From Arenicola marina (lineage: Eukaryota; Annelida; Polychaeta; Arenicolidae): a DNA stretch of 64,000 nt. A model generated the notes under the pieces. The model saw only the letters and a program-made list of their open reading frames with translations, was not told where the DNA came from and did not search any database. This document shows, one piece after another, positions 51,723-61,463 of this stretch. The stretch spans positions 47,089,174 through 47,153,173 of the forward strand of contig OZ025250.1 in assembly GCA_964019135.1 (NCBI GenBank), read 5' to 3'. The translations under genes were made by a program, and so were the position numbers. Within the stretch, counting starts at the first letter, position 1; each line of letters begins with the position of its first letter.

Positions 51723-53439
51723 GACCCGCCTGGCGTCGCCTCGGGCGATGCCCGTCAACGACAAAGGGTTCTGGCACTAGCAGATAAAGGGGAGGCAGCC
51801 GGAGACACCGGACAATTGGACGGGTTCTTCCGAGGATCGGAGATTGTGTTCACAACAGTAAGTGTTGTGGCATCTCTGGCTTCAGTGAGCCACCGCGCCG
51901 GGTCCTGTGGCATGTAGCAATCTACCCCCCTTGGCCCATTACTGACTGGATAATATCCTGATACAGTGTTTTGTGTACATTTTTAGTGTATAGCCTTTAA
52001 GCGAAATATATAATAAACCTTGGAACTGGTGACCGGTCTTAGTATCTGTGTCTTCCCACCGTACCGATCGAGTGGTTGAACCTGTAAACAACGAGAAGTA
52101 GGAATACGTCTTTCCCGCTTGTGGAAGGGAAATACCACACCTACACTAGACGACATGTAATGAGTCCATACCTCCCAGCCATGTTTGAACCTAAAAATAT
52201 AGGTCACAGGACGTATTTTGCGAAATATAAAAGCATTTGTCTATAGATATGGGACAATTATCGAAATTTCTTCTGTAATTTAGCAGTATAACCGACATGT
52301 TTATTCGTAAACTCTTGCAGCGAACACATAAAGAAAACCGTACCTACACTGTCCTCCAATGATATACATATTACCTAGATATCCTGACTTGATTTAACCG
52401 ATAGATTGATGTGTTAAATTCCCCCGACTTCATAAGAACAACCTCATCCGGAATGCAGGCTGTATTCCAGGTCCACCTCAGTGGATGGCCCGCTATAAGC
52501 CAGTGTTGGTTAAGTTGTCGTCATGCAACAAAATAGGCTTTTATCCATCAACCCATCCTGCAGATAGAAGCTCTTGTGGACAAATTTAGTTGCCGTAAAG
52601 GTGTGTACGATTCTGCTACAAGGCTGATTTTGATGATTAGGCGAGATCGGTTGAAGTTCAGCATGAAACAGACCCTATACAAACGTTTTTTTTGTTACAG
52701 TAAGTAAGATTTTCCATGACCGTGGGAACCTTGTATACAATAGCAAGGAACCGTTATGACCAGCATCAAGGCGCATGAGGATACAATACATTGGTGTTAT
52801 ATCATCAATTATATCATTAATGCATCAATATCATGATAAAGTCCAGTATTACTGTGCATATGTATAGCATCAGCAAGTAACGTGACGCAATATGTTTATA
52901 TCACCATAACCTCGATATAAGGACATTGGCTTACTACACCATTAGCATAAACAGAGCGTGAACTCATAACAATAGCAAGAGCTCTCGGTGAGGCAGACAA
53001 ATTGTTGCGGTGACCTTCATGATGAGCCAACCCATTATATAATAGCAAGGAGCCAATATTGACATCAAGGTGAGTGGGTGTGCCTCCCACACAAATATGT
53101 CAACAAAATGTCATCATTAGTCCATGAATTTTCCATGACAAATTCATACTTTTCCGTCACAAATTCATGCTTTTCTATGGGATTTCCTTGATCTGCATGT
53201 ATACATGGATTACATAATAATAATGGCATCCGATTCACCCATTTGATTGGTATTTATTATACATGGCACATGGAAACTTAACATCTACATTACATAAGCG
53301 TCCATAAGAAAGGTAACATACGTGTAAGAAGTAAGAAATGAAACTGTTATACCATTCCCAAATTGTCAGTGGTAAAGCGCCATAGCCAAGATTCACACAC
53401 TAACTCGATCATAACGCCCAAATCATAACGCCTTCGGTT

Positions 53440-53482
53440 TTCCCGATAAGTCTGTGCCGGTCGGTCAGGTGAACGCCGATGC
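53440..53482. repeat. Degenerate half-hairpin at the breakpoint of repeat copy 3
   Basis: The left arm TTCCCGATAAG is intact, but the centre has decayed to GGTCAGGTGAAC. After GCCGATGC the right arm is missing, and the sequence switches to the start of another unit (ATAAACAGAGCGTGAAC). Confidence 0.8.
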
Positions 53483-53630
53483 ATAAACAGAGCGTGAACT
53501 CATAGCAATAGCAAGAGCTCTCGGTGAGGCAGACCAATCTTTGTGATCACCATCATGAGGAGCTAACACTCTATACAATAGCAATGAACCGTTATGACCA
53601 GCATCTTGGTGGGTGATGATACAATTCATT

Positions 53631-54369
53631 CATTCATTCAAGCTTCCAGCGAGGACCTTTAGGCCAGGTGTCCAGCTGAAACGACGAGAAAACACAATTA
53701 ATATGTTGTCATTACAGTCCATAGCATAAACCCCCACTGCACATTGACATATTGATTATCTAATAACCGGATCAACCAGTAAAACAAATTGGCAAAGTAA
53801 GCTTGTAGTTACGACAAATATTGCCTTTTCTATCATTTTAAATGTCTAAGCAAAGGGTCAAATATGATCGTAGGATTAAATTAAATTTACAGTCGTCGTT
53901 AGGCCAAACTTATTATACATTAGATTATATATCTATATATATATATTGGTCTAATTGGAGGGGGGTGGGGGGGTAGTGGCGTCGCGGGTTGGACAAGCGA
54001 ACATTTCAGCAACAAGCAATGCGCCCACTGAATGATTTTTACTAAAATGAAAGTTAATTTTTTCTTCTCCATAGTATTTGGATTTAATTGAAATACAAGA
54101 GACGATTGTCCTACCTATGCAAGTGGTATATACGTGGCGACCATTGAAACTGATTGAGCACATTTGATTTAATTTAGGTAGGTATGACTGCTATCCAAGC
54201 GAGAGGAACACCCGGACTGTAGGGGTGTCAGGCAAGGGCGGGGGGGGGGGGGCAATACATGGCCAACTTATATGGGTATGTTTCAACTTATTCCCCTCAC
54301 CATCACTGTATCAATTGGTATATCTTATGGGCTAATCTACAATATTGCTAATGTTTGTTTATACAGTCC
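53631..54369. other. AT-rich spacer with short simple repeats, no gene
   Basis: It contains an AT-dinucleotide-like run at about 53,926-53,947, a G-rich run at 53,957-53,974 and a run of about 13 G near 54,240-54,252. No coding similarity was recognised. Confidence 0.6.
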
Positions 54370-54942
54370 TTATAATATTGGAACTTTATTATACTGAAAG
54401 GCCATCGGCCCATAGTACATATAATAAACAATAATTAACAAAAAAAACACCTGTAGTGACATATACTATCGATATACATATTACTCGCTGAGGTTGTCGT
54501 GCAGTATGAAGGCGTGGTAAACAAATGCAGCTAGATTAACATGGTGAGTCTTATTTAAGGTGGATAATAATGAAGTAAACCCATGCTGGGACTTTATATG
54601 ATACGGAATGTACTGTTTTCTGAGTTCTTCGTACAGCGGACATTGAATTAAAAAATGGTACTCATCTTCAACAACCTCGTTATCTTTAGACAGGCAATAG
54701 TTGCATAGGCGGAGACTTCTGTGAGTTTGCCCTCTCATCCTTTCAATACGTAACGAATGGGCAGAACATCGAAATTTAGTTAATGCCATACGGTGCTTTG
54801 GAATCGTAACAGATGTGAGATATTGCTCTGGTTCTAACAGTGACTTGAATTTACTATAAGAAGATAGTTTGGATGTAAGTTTAACTCGCTCACCCCATTC
54901 TTGCATTGCAATATCAGCGACTCGTTGTTTAAATATGAATAA
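54370..54942 (-). pseudogene. 5'-truncated LINE 3' end: zinc-knuckle C-terminal domain plus 3' UTR
   Basis: On the minus strand an open frame runs from about 54,942 to the stop at 54,481. It begins IFKQRVADIAMQEWGERVK, then has HRMALTKFRCSAHSLRIE. It continues with a C-x2-C ... H-x4-C cluster (LCNYC ... EYHFLIQCPLYEELR) characteristic of the C-terminal end of animal LINE ORF2 proteins. An in-frame TGA immediately upstream and the loss of all reverse-transcriptase motifs show 5' truncation, as expected from incomplete target-primed reverse transcription. Downstream is a 3' UTR with GGCCGATGGCC and an AATAAA signal (54,390-54,385). It overlaps the same protein region as the relic at 48.3-49.3 kb but differs in sequence, so it is a separate insertion from another LINE family. 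Confidence 0.82.
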
Positions 54943-54954
54943 TCAAAGTCCCAT

Positions 54955-55150
54955 GGCATACAGGAAGATGGCCGGGGTGGGGGTGGGGGTGGGGTAGGAA
55001 TGAGCAGCAGAACAGCAAACAGAACAGCAAGCAAAACAACTGAGAGGAAACAGTGCGGCAAACGTGGAGGGAACAACGCAGGAACATGGCGTAGTAAACA
55101 GAAAAGAAAACGTGAATAGAAACAGAGCGCGGAAGAGTAACAAGTGAGCG
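54955..55150. repeat. Degenerate A/G-rich AACAG-type repeat
   Basis: The + strand has a GGGGTGGGGGTGGGG tract followed by imperfect repeats of GCAGAACAGCAAACAGAACAG and GAAACAGTGCGGCAAACGTGG-like motifs. The wording resembles the polypurine satellites at 57.6-63.3 kb (AACAGAGCGG, AACAGTGCGG). It may be an eroded outlier of that family. Confidence 0.5.
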
Positions 55151-56044
55151 ATGTGACGAACACAGCTCTACGGACCGGACCCGAATAGGTGTTCAACAAA
55201 TTCGGCTAATGTTTATATGTGAATGTGAATATTAATTTGATTTTCATTTCACGGACTAGTTATCTATTATTACTAGTCTTATCAAGTATTACATTAACCT
55301 CACATGCTAAAAGCTATTTCAAGCTCGATGCCTAAAACCTTATTTAGACTCCTATTATAACTACAAGTCAGGCACTACACAACACGTTACATGTCACTGG
55401 CGCAGACAAAATAACTCTCCTCCTCATTATATTCAATGTTAGACCATGCACGACGGGAAATATATCAAGTCACTGTGTCAGTGACGTGTGTTTTAAAGCT
55501 ATTAACATCCCTTTGAGTCCTTGGAATCAACTTGATTTCATCAAGTTTCAATCACTGAAAACTGGAAGGTGTTTGTAGAGGGAGAGGGGGATGGGGGTAG
55601 GTGGGGGCGTTAATGGGTGGAGCAGGCGGCCACAGCTCACAATTACAGACATCGAGCCACAAACAATTCAACTAACGTCAGTTGAAGGCAGCTTAACCGG
55701 CTGAACCCCACCCCCCCCCAGGTAGGTTAATGTAAGGTAAGGTAGGTTAGGGAGGTCCCAGTGTGGCTGAGGTGGGTGGGGGGAGGGGGTGGGAGTGGCA
55801 CCCTGTCCCTCCCTCACAGAGACGTTGACAATGACACCTTTCTAAACGTAAACAACATGTCAAATATCACTTAAAGCTGTGACAGCACCACCCCCACCCA
55901 CCCCTCACCACCCCCCCCCTCACCAGGGAGAAGGTGGGTAGGGGAGAGGGTGTGGGGAATGTTTACTTATCAACAATAATCTTAACAAGGTGTGAGTGAC
56001 GTGATGACGTCACTGTTACTTACGTGGACGGCGCGTTGTTGTCG
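55151..56044. other. Intergenic/3' flank of the propeller gene, no gene recognised
   Basis: It contains several G- and C-homopolymer patches (55,580-55,610, 55,708-55,720, 55,770-55,795, 55,890-55,945) and a short GGTAGGTTAATGTAAGGTAAGG stretch near 55,722 (cited approximately). A TGACGTCA palindrome lies at 56,005-56,012. None amounts to a supported gene or regulatory call. Confidence 0.5.
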
Positions 56045-56140
56045 TCAGCGGCTCACGACAAACAGTTTGTTGTTGAAGTAGTCCGTGACGTAGAGGAGGT
56101 GGTGGTGGGGGGCCATGATATATACCAGGGCAGCACCTTC
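56045..56140 (-). CDS. NHL-type beta-propeller protein, probable last exon (31 codons plus stop)
   Basis: The minus strand from 56,140 encodes EGAALVYIMAPHHHLLYVTD followed by YFNNKLFVVSR and TGA. The LLYVTDYFNNKL core is an NHL blade and completes the propeller begun in the neighbouring exon. It lies in a different frame from that exon (shift of 2 mod 3). Removing 56,141-56,271 (131 nt, GTGAGC...CTGAG) joins them in frame. The proposed acceptor is purine-rich and weak. A second GTGAGC lies inside the codons just before the stop, so the true 3' end could instead splice onward. A genuine frameshift remains possible. Confidence 0.6.
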   Translation of the reverse strand, partial: EGAALVYIMAPHHHLLYVTDYFNNKLFVVSR

Positions 56141-56150
56141 CTCAGCCCCA

Positions 56151-56270
56151 CCCTGGTGACCGCCTCCCCCTCCAGCCTCACCCTGGTGACCGCCTCCCCC
56201 TCCAGCCTCACCCTGGTGACCGCCTCCCCCTCCAGCCTCAGCCTGGTGACCGCCTCCCCCTCCCGGCTCA
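56151..56270. repeat. 30-bp tandem repeat, 4 copies, inside the propeller gene
   Basis: Units start at 56,151, 56,181, 56,211 and 56,241, with CCCTGGTGACCGCCTCCCCC followed by TCCAGCCTCA. The last unit differs (GCCTGG..., TCCCGGCTCA). Read on the minus strand, each unit contains both CACCAGG (acceptor-like) and GGTGAGG (donor-like). It also encodes 10 residues without a stop, EGEAVTRVRL in one frame and GGGGHQGEAG in another. It occupies nearly all of the 131-nt proposed intron. Confidence 0.9.
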
Positions 56271-56271
56271 C

Positions 56272-56970
56272 CACGTGGAGAGAGCCGCCATCCAGGCCAC
56301 ACACCACAAAGTGTTGCCCGTTGTGGGTGACGTCACCGTGAGCCGAGAGTCCTGGGAGGTTGAGGACGCGGCCCGGAGCGTCGTCCCCGGTGTACAGCAC
56401 CAGGCGGGAGAGGCCGTACACCACCAGGCGGGAGGGGGGGCCGTACACCACCAGGATGGTGTCCTGGAGGACGGACACAAACTGCGGCCCCCGCCCCTCC
56501 TCCACCTCTGGCGGCGTGTTGAGGGTGGCCACCACCCCGCCCCCCGCCACATCCACCACACGGACCCCGTCCACACAGCAGACATAGAGAGTCCTGGTTG
56601 ACTCCCTGTACGCCAGTCCCTCTGGCTGTGCCAGGCGTCCAGTGGCCGGCAGTGTGCGCGTCAGGACGACCTCTCCACCCTCCACCCGGACTCCCTGGAG
56701 CTGGCCGCTATTGTCCTGGGAGATCCAGATCTCCGTGTCTGTGGCGGCGATACTGTCTGGAGACTGGACGGGGTACTGCGCCACATAGCGGTGGGCTGTG
56801 TGGCCGCCTTCTGTGGTCCGCTGGAAGACCACCACCCTGTCACTGCCCCAGTCCACCACCCACACCAAGTCATCGTGGGCGGCCACACCCAGGGGGCGCT
56901 GCAGCCGCCCGGGTCCGGCCTCCTCCCCCACCACCCCCTTCACCCGCAGACCGCCATACGCCGCCGCATC
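56272..56970 (-). CDS. NHL-type beta-propeller protein, internal exon (233 codons, partial gene)
   Basis: The exon is preceded on the minus strand by an acceptor-like TTTGTCGTTGTAG (AG at 56,972-56,971) and starts in phase 0 with DAAAYGGLRVKG. Residues 28-49 (PLGVAAHDDLVWVVDWGSDR...) form a classic NHL blade. Further blades follow at about 68-96 (SPDSIAATDTEIWIS), 114-141 (QPEGLAYRESTRTLYVCC), 162-187 (GPQFVSVLQDTILVVYG) and 208-233 (GDVTHNGQHFVVCGLDGG). Such six-bladed propellers act as protein- or ligand-binding scaffolds. No catalytic residues can be named. GC content and codon use are much higher than in the surrounding AT-rich DNA, and the frame is open throughout. At V233 there is a GTGAGC donor (intron from 56,271). 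N-terminal exons are not visible in the window. Alternatives are that this is a pseudogene, or that the frame is read through the adjacent 30-bp repeat. Confidence 0.75.
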
Positions 56971-57595
56971 CTACAACGACAAACATCTCAGTGACAACCA
57001 AACATATAACTGACGTCGGGGGGGGGGGGGTGGCGGGGGTGTATGTCAGACGTCAAGGTCAAGGCCGCACGTGCCGCCTTTGGTGTTGTACATTTCCACC
57101 GATGTCTGAAGAGTTTCCTGGCGACTTGGAGACTGAAATAAACAACTCACGGCGGACTGCAGTCTGTGAAGACAAAGGATGTTTATCTTAAAAGTTTAAA
57201 TTCAATGGCTGTCATCTGCAAATAATGTAAACAAAAACTATTAATATGTCGTCCATGTTATATATGATACCTCAGTGCGACTGGCTAGCTGGGTGTATCA
57301 GGGGAGGTGGAGGGGGGAGTGGGGTACACTTGCACTGGTGATAGATGGCAGACTGCACTGAGCGGGTGTCTGAAGGTAGCACGCGGCTTGCTTAAAAAAC
57401 CGTGACTGGTCAGGAGACGTTAAGTTGAAAGAATTAAACGATCGTCAACTGGCGGAACATAGCGGAAACAGAAATAGTAAACGTACAGAAAAACTGGGAG
57501 GGGAAAAGGGCGGAAGGAAAAGGGGAACAAACACTACAGAACAGGAACATAAACATAATGTAACTATAGGATTTGGGAGGGGAATAGAGCGGGAA
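56971..57595. other. Probable intron or 5' flank of the propeller gene
   Basis: No further propeller exon can be recognised upstream on the minus strand. There are acceptor-like strings at 57,134-57,145 and 57,157-57,170 (minus) and a nearby GTGAGT. Exons defined by them would be very short and have no recognisable product. A G-run of about 12 lies at 57,018-57,030. From about 57,430 the sequence drifts into the A/G-rich repeat. Confidence 0.45.
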
Positions 57596-60121
57596 ACAGA
57601 GTGTGGAACAGAGCGGTAAACAGGGAGGGGTACAGGGGTGAAAACAATGGGAGGGGGCCAGAGGCAGAACCAAAGGCAGGGAGAGTAGTAGCGCGGAAAA
57701 CAGAGAGGGGTACAGGGGTGGAAACAATGGGGAAGGGGGATGGCAGGGAAAGGCAGGGAGAGGAGTAGTGCGAAAAACAGAGAGGGATGCAGGGGTGACA
57801 ACAATGGCGGGGGGGGGGGGGTGGGAGCGAAAGGCAGGGAGAGGAGTGGTGCGAAAAACAGAGAGGGATACAGGGGTGACAACAATGGCGGGGGGGGGGG
57901 GAGCGAAAGGCAGGGAGAGGAGTGGTGCGGAAAACAGAGAGGGGTACAGGGGTGGAACAATGGGGGAGGGGGGGGGAGCGAAAGGCAGGGAGGGGAGTAG
58001 TGCGGAAAACAGAGAGGGGTACAGGGGTGGAACAATGGGGGTGGGGGGTGCGAAAGGCAGGGAGAGGAGTAGGGCGGAAAACAGAGAGGGGTACAGGGGT
58101 GGAACAATGGGGGTGGGGGGGTGCAAAAGGCAGGGAGAGGAGTAGGGCGGAAAACAGAGAGGGGTACAGGGGTGGAAACAATGGGAGAAGGGGGGGGGGG
58201 GCGGGGCGAAAGGCAGGGAGAGGAGTAGGGCGGAAAACAGAGAGGGGTACAGGGGTGGAACAATGGGGGTGGGGGGGTGCGAAAGGCAGGGAGAGGAGTA
58301 GGGCGGAAAACAGAGAGGGGTACAGGGGTGGAACAATGGGGGAGGGGGGGGCGAAAGGCAGGGAGAGGAGTAGCGCGGAAAACAGAGAGGGGTACAGGGG
58401 TGGAACAATGGGGGTGGGGGGGTGCGAAAGGCAGGGAGAGGAGTAGGGCGGAAAACAGAGAGGGGTACAGGGGTGGAAGCAATGGCGGGGCGTAGTGGGG
58501 GGGGGGGCGGGGCGAAAGGCAGGGAGAGGAGTAGTGCGGGAAAACAGAGAGGGAGAGAAGGGTGGAAAAAATGGGGGAGGGGGGGGGGTGAGCGAAAGGC
58601 AGGGAGGGGAGTAGCGCGGAAAACAGACAGGGGTACAGGGGTGGAACAATGGGAGGGGGGGGGGGAGCGAAAGGCAGGGAGAGGAGCAGTGCGGTAAACA
58701 GAGAGGGGTACAGGGGCGGAAACAATGGCGGGGGGTGGGGAGGGGGGCGAAAGGCAGGGAGAAGACTAGCGCGGTAAGCAGGGAGGGGTACAGGGGTGGA
58801 AACAATGGGAGAAGGGGGGGGGGAGCGAAAGGCAGGGAGAGGAGTAGCGCGGATAACAGAGAGGGATACAGGGGTGGAACAATGGGGGAGGGGGGGGGGA
58901 GCGAAAGGCAGGGAGAGGAGCAGTGCGGTAAACAGAGAGGGGTACAGGGGCGGAAACAATGGCGGGGGGTGGGGAGGGGGGCGAAAGGCAGGGAGAAGAC
59001 TAGCGCGGTAAGCAGGGAGGGGTACAGGGGTGGAAACAATGGGAGAAAAGGCAGGGAGAGGAGCAGTGCGGAAAATAGAGAGGGGTACAGGGGTGGAAAC
59101 AATGGGGGAGGGGGGGGGAGCGAAAGGCAGGGAGAGGAGCAGTGCGGTAAACAGAGAGGGGTACAGGGGCGGAAACAATGGCGGGGGGTGGGGAGGGGGG
59201 CGAAAGGCAGGGAGAAGACTAGCGCGGTAAGCAGGGAGGGGTACAGGGGTGGAAACAATGGGAGAAGGGGGGGGGGAGCGAAAGGCAGGGAGAGGAGCAG
59301 TGCGGTAAACAGAGAGGGGTACAGGGGCGGAAACAATGGCGGGGGGTGGGGAGGGGGGCGAAAGGCAGGGAGAAGACTAGCGCGGTAAGCAGGGAGGGGT
59401 ACAGGGGTGGACAGGGAGGGGAATAGTGCGGAAAACAGGAAGGGTACAGGAGTGAAAACAATGGGAGAGGGGGGGGGGGGAGCGAAAGGTAGGGAGAGGA
59501 GTAGTGCGGGAAAACAGGAAGGGTACAGGAGTGAAAACAATCGAGGGGGATAGAGCGGGAGAGAAGTAGCGCGGTAAACAGAGAGGAGTACAGGAGTGGA
59601 AACAATGCGGGGGGGGAGGGGGGCAGCGAAAGGCAGGGAGAGGAGTAGTGCGGAAAACAGAGAGGGGTACAGGGGTGGAACAATGGGGGAGGGGGGGGGG
59701 CGAAAGGCAGGGAGGGGAGTAGTGCGGAAAACAGAGAGGGATACAGGGGTGGAACAATGGGGGAGGGGGGGGGGGTGAGCGAAAGGCAGGGAGGGGAGTA
59801 GCGCGGAAAACAGAGAGGCGTACAGGCGTGGAAACAATGGGGGAGGGGGGGGGTGAGCGAAAGGCAGGGAGAGGAGTAGTGCGGAAAACAGAGAGGCGTA
59901 CAGGGGTGGAAACAATGGGAGAGGGAGGGGGGGGGGGGTGAGCGAAAGGCAGGGAGAGGAGTAGTGCGGAAAACAGAGAGGCGTACAGGGGTGGAAACAA
60001 TGGGAGAGGGAGGGGGGGGGTGAGCGAAAGGCAGGGAGAGGAGTAGTGCGGAAAACAGAGAGGGATACAGGGGTGGAAACAATGGGGGAGGGGGGGGGGG
60101 CGAAAGGCAGGGAGAGGAGTA
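57596..60121. repeat. Polypurine satellite, about 72-80-bp unit with a variable poly-G tract
   Basis: The unit reads CGAAAGGCAGGGAGAGGAGT, then AGTGCGGAAAACAGAGAGG, then GGTACAGGGGTGGAAACAAT, and closes with a G-run of varying length. Some thirty copies are present. Variants alternate GTAAACAGAGAGG with GTAAGCAGGGAGG and give second-order units of about 230 bp between 58,690 and 59,410. The + strand has almost no T, so the minus strand is stop-poor. This yields proline/serine/leucine-rich open frames of up to 979 codons (57,564-60,503). These are compositional artefacts. Confidence 0.93.
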
Positions 60122-60535
60122 GTGCGGAGAACAGAGCGGCGAACATAGATGACACACAGAGCGGCGAACAGAGAGAGCAAACAGAGCAGCGAACAAAGAG
60201 GGCAAACAGAGGGGTCAACAGAGAGGGCGAACAGAGAAGACAAACAGAGCGGCGAACAGAGAAGGCAACAGAGCGGCGAACAGAGAGGGCAAACAGAGGG
60301 GTCAACAGAGAGGGCAAACAGAGCAGCGAACAGAGGGCAAACAGAGGGTTCGGCAGAGAGGGCAAACAGAGCGGCGAACAGAGAGGGCCAACAGAGAGGG
60401 CAAACAGAGGGGCGAACAGAATGGGCAAACAGAGCAGCAAACAGAGAGGGCAAACAGAGCGGCCAACAGAGAGGGCAAACAGAGCTCCGAACAGAGAGGG
60501 CAAACAGAGCGGCGAACAAAGAGGGCAAACAGAGA
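60122..60535. repeat. 25-bp satellite, block 1
   Basis: The repeat is GCGAACAGAGAGGGCAAACA followed by GAGCG, 25 bp, with variants (AACAGAGGGGTCAAC, AACAGAGCTCC). The block is inserted between stretches of the 72-80-bp satellite. Its first part (AACATAGATGACACACAGAG) matches block 2 at an offset of exactly 2,400 bp (60,141 versus 62,541). Confidence 0.9.
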
Positions 60536-60790
60536 GGGATACAGGGGTGGAAACAATGGGGGAAGGGGGGGGGGGGGGGCGAAAGGCGGGGAGAGGAGTA
60601 GTGCAGAAAACAGAGAGGGACGCAGGGGTGGAAACTATGCGGGGGTCTGGAGGGGGGGGCGAAATGCAGGGAGAAGACTAGCGCGGTAAGCAGGGAGGGT
60701 ACAGGAGTGAAAACAATCGGGGGGGATAGAGCGAAAGGCAGGGAGAGAAGTAGCGCGGTAAACAGAGAGGGGTACAGGGAGGGGAACAGT
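60536..60790. repeat. Resumed 72-80-bp polypurine satellite
   Basis: After the 25-bp block the ATACAGGGGTGGAAACAATG...poly-G...CGAAAGGCGGGGAGAGG pattern returns for about three degenerate units, then grades into the 48-bp family. Confidence 0.8.
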
Positions 60791-61463
60791 GCGGGAAAAG
60801 TGAGGGTTACAGGAGTGGACACAGGGAGGGGAATAGTGCGGGAAACAGGGAGGGGTACAGGGAGGGGAATAGTGCGGGAACCAGGGAGGGATACATTGGT
60901 TGAAACAGGGAGGGGATCAGTGCGGGAAACAGGGAGGGGTACATGGGTGTACACAGGAAGGGGAACAGGGAGGGGAACAGTGCGGGAAACAGGGATGGGT
61001 ACATGGGTTGAAGCAGGGAGGGGAAAAGTGCTTGAAACAGGGAGAGGTGTAGGGGTGGAAACAGGAAGAGGAACAGTGCGAGAAACAGGGAGGGGTACAT
61101 GGGTGGAAACAGGGAGGGGTACATGGGTGGAAGCAGGGAGGGGAACAGTGCGGAAAACAGGGAGGGGTATAGGGGTGGAAGCAGGGAGAGGAACAGGGGT
61201 GGAAAACAGGGAGGGGTATAGGGGTGGAAGCAGGGAGAGGAACAGGGGTGGAAACAGGGAGAGGTATAGGGGTGGAAACAGGAAGAGGAACAGTGCGAGA
61301 AACAGGGAGGGGTACATGGGTGGAAACAGGGAGGGGTACATGGGTGGAAGCAGGGAGGGGAACAGTGCGGAAAACAGGGAGGGGTATAGGGGTTGAAGCA
61401 GGGAGAGGAACAGGGGTGGAAACAGGAAGAGGAACAGTGCGAGAAACTGTAAGGGGAATGTAC
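60791..61463. repeat. About 48-bp satellite with a 217-bp second-order duplication
   Basis: Repeats of CAGGGAGGGGAACAGTGCGG followed by AAAACAGGGAGGGGTACATG and GGTGGAAG. The landmark AACAGTGCG recurs at 61,072 and 61,289, and also at 61,144 and 61,361. Both pairs are 217 bp apart, which defines a second-order tandem duplication of about 61,030-61,463. Confidence 0.88.

Larger units (their letters stand above)
49365..53630. repeat. Tandem array of a 1.77-kb AT-rich repeat unit (two full and two partial copies)
   Basis: Using GCATAAAC/GCATAAGC as landmark, units start at about 49,433, 51,173, 52,945 and 53,474-53,482. Copies 1 and 2 are nearly identical for about 1.5 kb. Their offset is 1,772 bp across most of the unit, and copy 1 lacks about 32 bp near a TTTTCCGTCACAAATTCAT stretch. 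Copy 3 stops inside the hairpin at about 53,481. The sequence then jumps to a fourth start, which decays by about 53,630. A shorter motif, CAATAGCAAGGAACCGTTATGACC-like, recurs inside the unit (quoted as type; seen near 50,969, 52,741 and 53,577). No transposase or integrase coding is visible. It could be a non-autonomous element amplified in tandem or a plain satellite. Confidence 0.9.

Noticed and set aside
54834..55199. 121-codon minus frame with a leucine/phenylalanine-rich segment, possible membrane protein
   Set aside because: It overlaps the LINE relic in another frame and a CT-rich strand of the degenerate AACAG repeat. The hydrophobicity is a product of pyrimidine-rich codons.
55722..55765. 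Telomere-like GGTAGGTTAATG/GGTAAGGTAGGTTAGGG stretch
   Set aside because: There are only a few imperfect TTAGG-like words and no true tandem TTAGG or TTAGGG array, too short for an interstitial telomere.
55997..56016. TGACGTCA palindrome (cAMP-response-element-like) beside the propeller gene
   Set aside because: It lies at the 3' side of the minus-strand gene. A single 8-bp match is expected by chance and has no promoter context.
56024..56601. + strand frames of 105-108 codons and the 197-codon frame at 56,598-57,191
   Set aside because: They are the complement of the minus-strand propeller exon. Their composition is explained by it and they contain no domain.
57134..57190. Possible micro-exon(s) upstream of the propeller exon between TTTGTCTTCACAG and GTGAGT (minus strand)
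   Set aside because: The implied exon would be about 13 nt, with no recognisable product or frame link to the next exon.
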